Shown piece by piece: positions 15,136-16,075 of a DNA stretch of 16,075 nt (positions are counted from its first letter, which is position 1; each line of letters begins with the position of its first letter). The notes beneath the pieces are model-generated. The model saw nothing but the letters and a program-made list of their open reading frames with translations. It had not been told where the DNA came from and searched no databases. Location: the NCBI GenBank assembly GCA_964475955.1, contig CAYYZY010000179.1:1-16075 (forward strand). The letters are read 5' to 3'. Both the position numbers and the translations under genes were made by a program. The stretch comes from DATKZH01 sp964475955 (GTDB lineage Bacteria; Planctomycetota; Planctomycetia; Pirellulales; Thermoguttaceae).

Positions 15136-16008
15136 TCACGGCTTCAGCGGCACGTTGGCCACGCCGTCCTCGCCTGGGTGGAACACGTTGGCGTGAAAGT
15201 GGACGTTTCGCGGGCCGTCGGGCCGGGGGCTGAGGAAGACGGAATACCGGTAGCGGGGCCGGGCCGACGCCGCGTCGTCGTCCGCGGCCCCGCGCGTGGG
15301 GTCGTAGACGACGTTGCCGGCGACGATCGAGCCGCCGTCGACGTTCGCCGGCCGGCCCGATTCATCGCCGCGGTTTCCCTCGATCAGCGCTGCGCGGCTC
15401 TCCTTGACCACGATGCCGGTGCCGTCGATGCAGCGGAAGGCATAGCCCCAGTCGCGGCGCTCGCTCTCGGAACGCATGCGGTCGTCGACCGTAATCCGCA
15501 TGTAGTTCTCGATGCGGCAGTGGAGCACCTCCGTCCCTTCCGATCCGAAAATCGCGACGGCCCCGGCCTGCGAATGGTTCTCCAGCAGCGTCAGGTTGCG
15601 GAGCGAGACGTTTCGGGCCCCGTCGACGCGCACCGCCTCCTCGCCCGTCTCGCGCCCGCCTTCGGGCCGGGTGAGCGTGAGGCCGTCGAGCAGGACGTCC
15701 GCGGCTTCGCGCACGTGGACGATCGGCGCCTTCGGGTTCGATTGCACCACCCGGCCGGGGCCCCAAAGCCCGCCCCCGTCGACCGCGATGCGCAACCGCT
15801 CCGCGATCCGGTGGTCGCCCGGGGGCACGAACACGCGGCGCCCCGGGTTGGCGTCGATGGCCGCCTGGATCGACGCGTAGTCCCCGGCGCTCGGGCCGAA
15901 ATCGGAGGGAGCGTCGCCCGTCTGGCCCCGAAGCGCGGACGCACCGACGACGGCGACCAGGGCCGTCGCGCAGAACGTCTCGCGCACGAAGTCACCGCGG
16001 CCATTCAT
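15136..16008 (-). CDS. Secreted right-handed beta-helix protein (pectate-lyase-like fold)
   Basis: The 290-aa protein starts at ATG 16008, supported by GAGGAG 7 bases upstream and a signal peptide (1 to about 29, TFCATALVAVVGASALRG). YASIQAAIDANPGRRVFVPPG (44-64) is the typical opening of Pectate_lyase_3-type beta-helix proteins, and the following rungs fit: VLLDGLTLT, NVSLRNLTLLENH, TEVLHCRIENY, AALIEGNRG, SIVAGNVVYD, NVHFHANVFH. No catalytic set can be assigned, and it is short for this superfamily, so it may bind or process a polysaccharide or be purely structural. An in-frame ATG at 16023 and an open frame to the window edge exist but would displace the signal peptide. A different frame ends with TGA at 16022-16020 and might be the tail of an upstream gene. 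It is convergent with the FG-GAP gene (45-base gap). Confidence 0.8.
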   Translation of the reverse strand: MNGRGDFVRETFCATALVAVVGASALRGQTGDAPSDFGPSAGDYASIQAAIDANPGRRVFVPPGDHRIAERLRIAVDGGGLWGPGRVVQSNPKAPIVHVREAADVLLDGLTLTRPEGGRETGEEAVRVDGARNVSLRNLTLLENHSQAGAVAIFGSEGTEVLHCRIENYMRITVDDRMRSESERRDWGYAFRCIDGTGIVVKESRAALIEGNRGDESGRPANVDGGSIVAGNVVYDPTRGAADDDAASARPRYRYSVFLSPRPDGPRNVHFHANVFHPGEDGVANVPLKP

Positions 16009-16015
16009 CGCCGGT

Positions 16016-16021
16016 CTCCTC
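16016..16021 (-). promoter_or_regulatory. Ribosome binding site fixing the beta-helix start
   Basis: The minus strand reads GAGGAG 7 bases before the ATG at 16008. This favours that start over the ATG at 16023, which overlaps the upstream side of the site. Confidence 0.65.
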
Positions 16022-16075
16022 ATTCGTGCTCGGTCGTCATTGGGACTCCGGTTCGTTTGGGACGGGTCGCGAGTC

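Overview
The window looks like chromosomal DNA of a planctomycete (Planctomycetota, perhaps Pirellulales-like). This is inferred from protein style, not from any marker gene. The signs are high G+C, small 'PVSGTVTLDG' lipoproteins, PD40-propeller/TPR fusions, cytochrome c motifs fused to TPR or FG-GAP domains, a ceramidase-like hydrolase, and the C-terminal TPR module around 'LAWMLAVCPDDGVRDG'. No rRNA, tRNA or CRISPR was seen.

Left part (1-2928): nested inverted repeats (42-188), an unrecognised 180-aa gene (236-778, -) and a secreted protein combining DUF5648-like segments with a DNRLRE-type domain (967-2589, -). Single lines counted by hand here are about 55-57% G+C, against 70-78% further right, so this looks like accessory or recently acquired DNA.

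Middle (2929-4878): a secreted neutral-ceramidase-like zinc hydrolase that lacks the canonical Ser of the GDVSPN motif. It is followed by a 396-base gene-free stretch holding two diverged, inverted copies of one repeat.

Right part (4879-15090): a cluster of extracytoplasmic heme-c proteins. It contains two paralogues of the architecture heme motif + PD40 propeller + TPR (4879-7287, -, lipoprotein; 8419-11256, +, membrane anchored), a small lipoprotein upstream of the second (7929-8405), a membrane-anchored TPR protein with two cytochrome c domains (11457-13463, -), and a membrane-anchored heme-c/FG-GAP protein (13678-15090, +). The genes form two divergent pairs facing each other. All face the periplasm and pair electron-carrying heme c with scaffolding repeats, so they may form one redox or sensing assembly; that last step is inference. 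A 123-bp MITE-like palindromic element sits exactly at the stop codon of the second PD40 gene, flanked by a 4-bp direct repeat.

Right edge: a secreted right-handed beta-helix protein (15136-16008, -), convergent with the FG-GAP gene.
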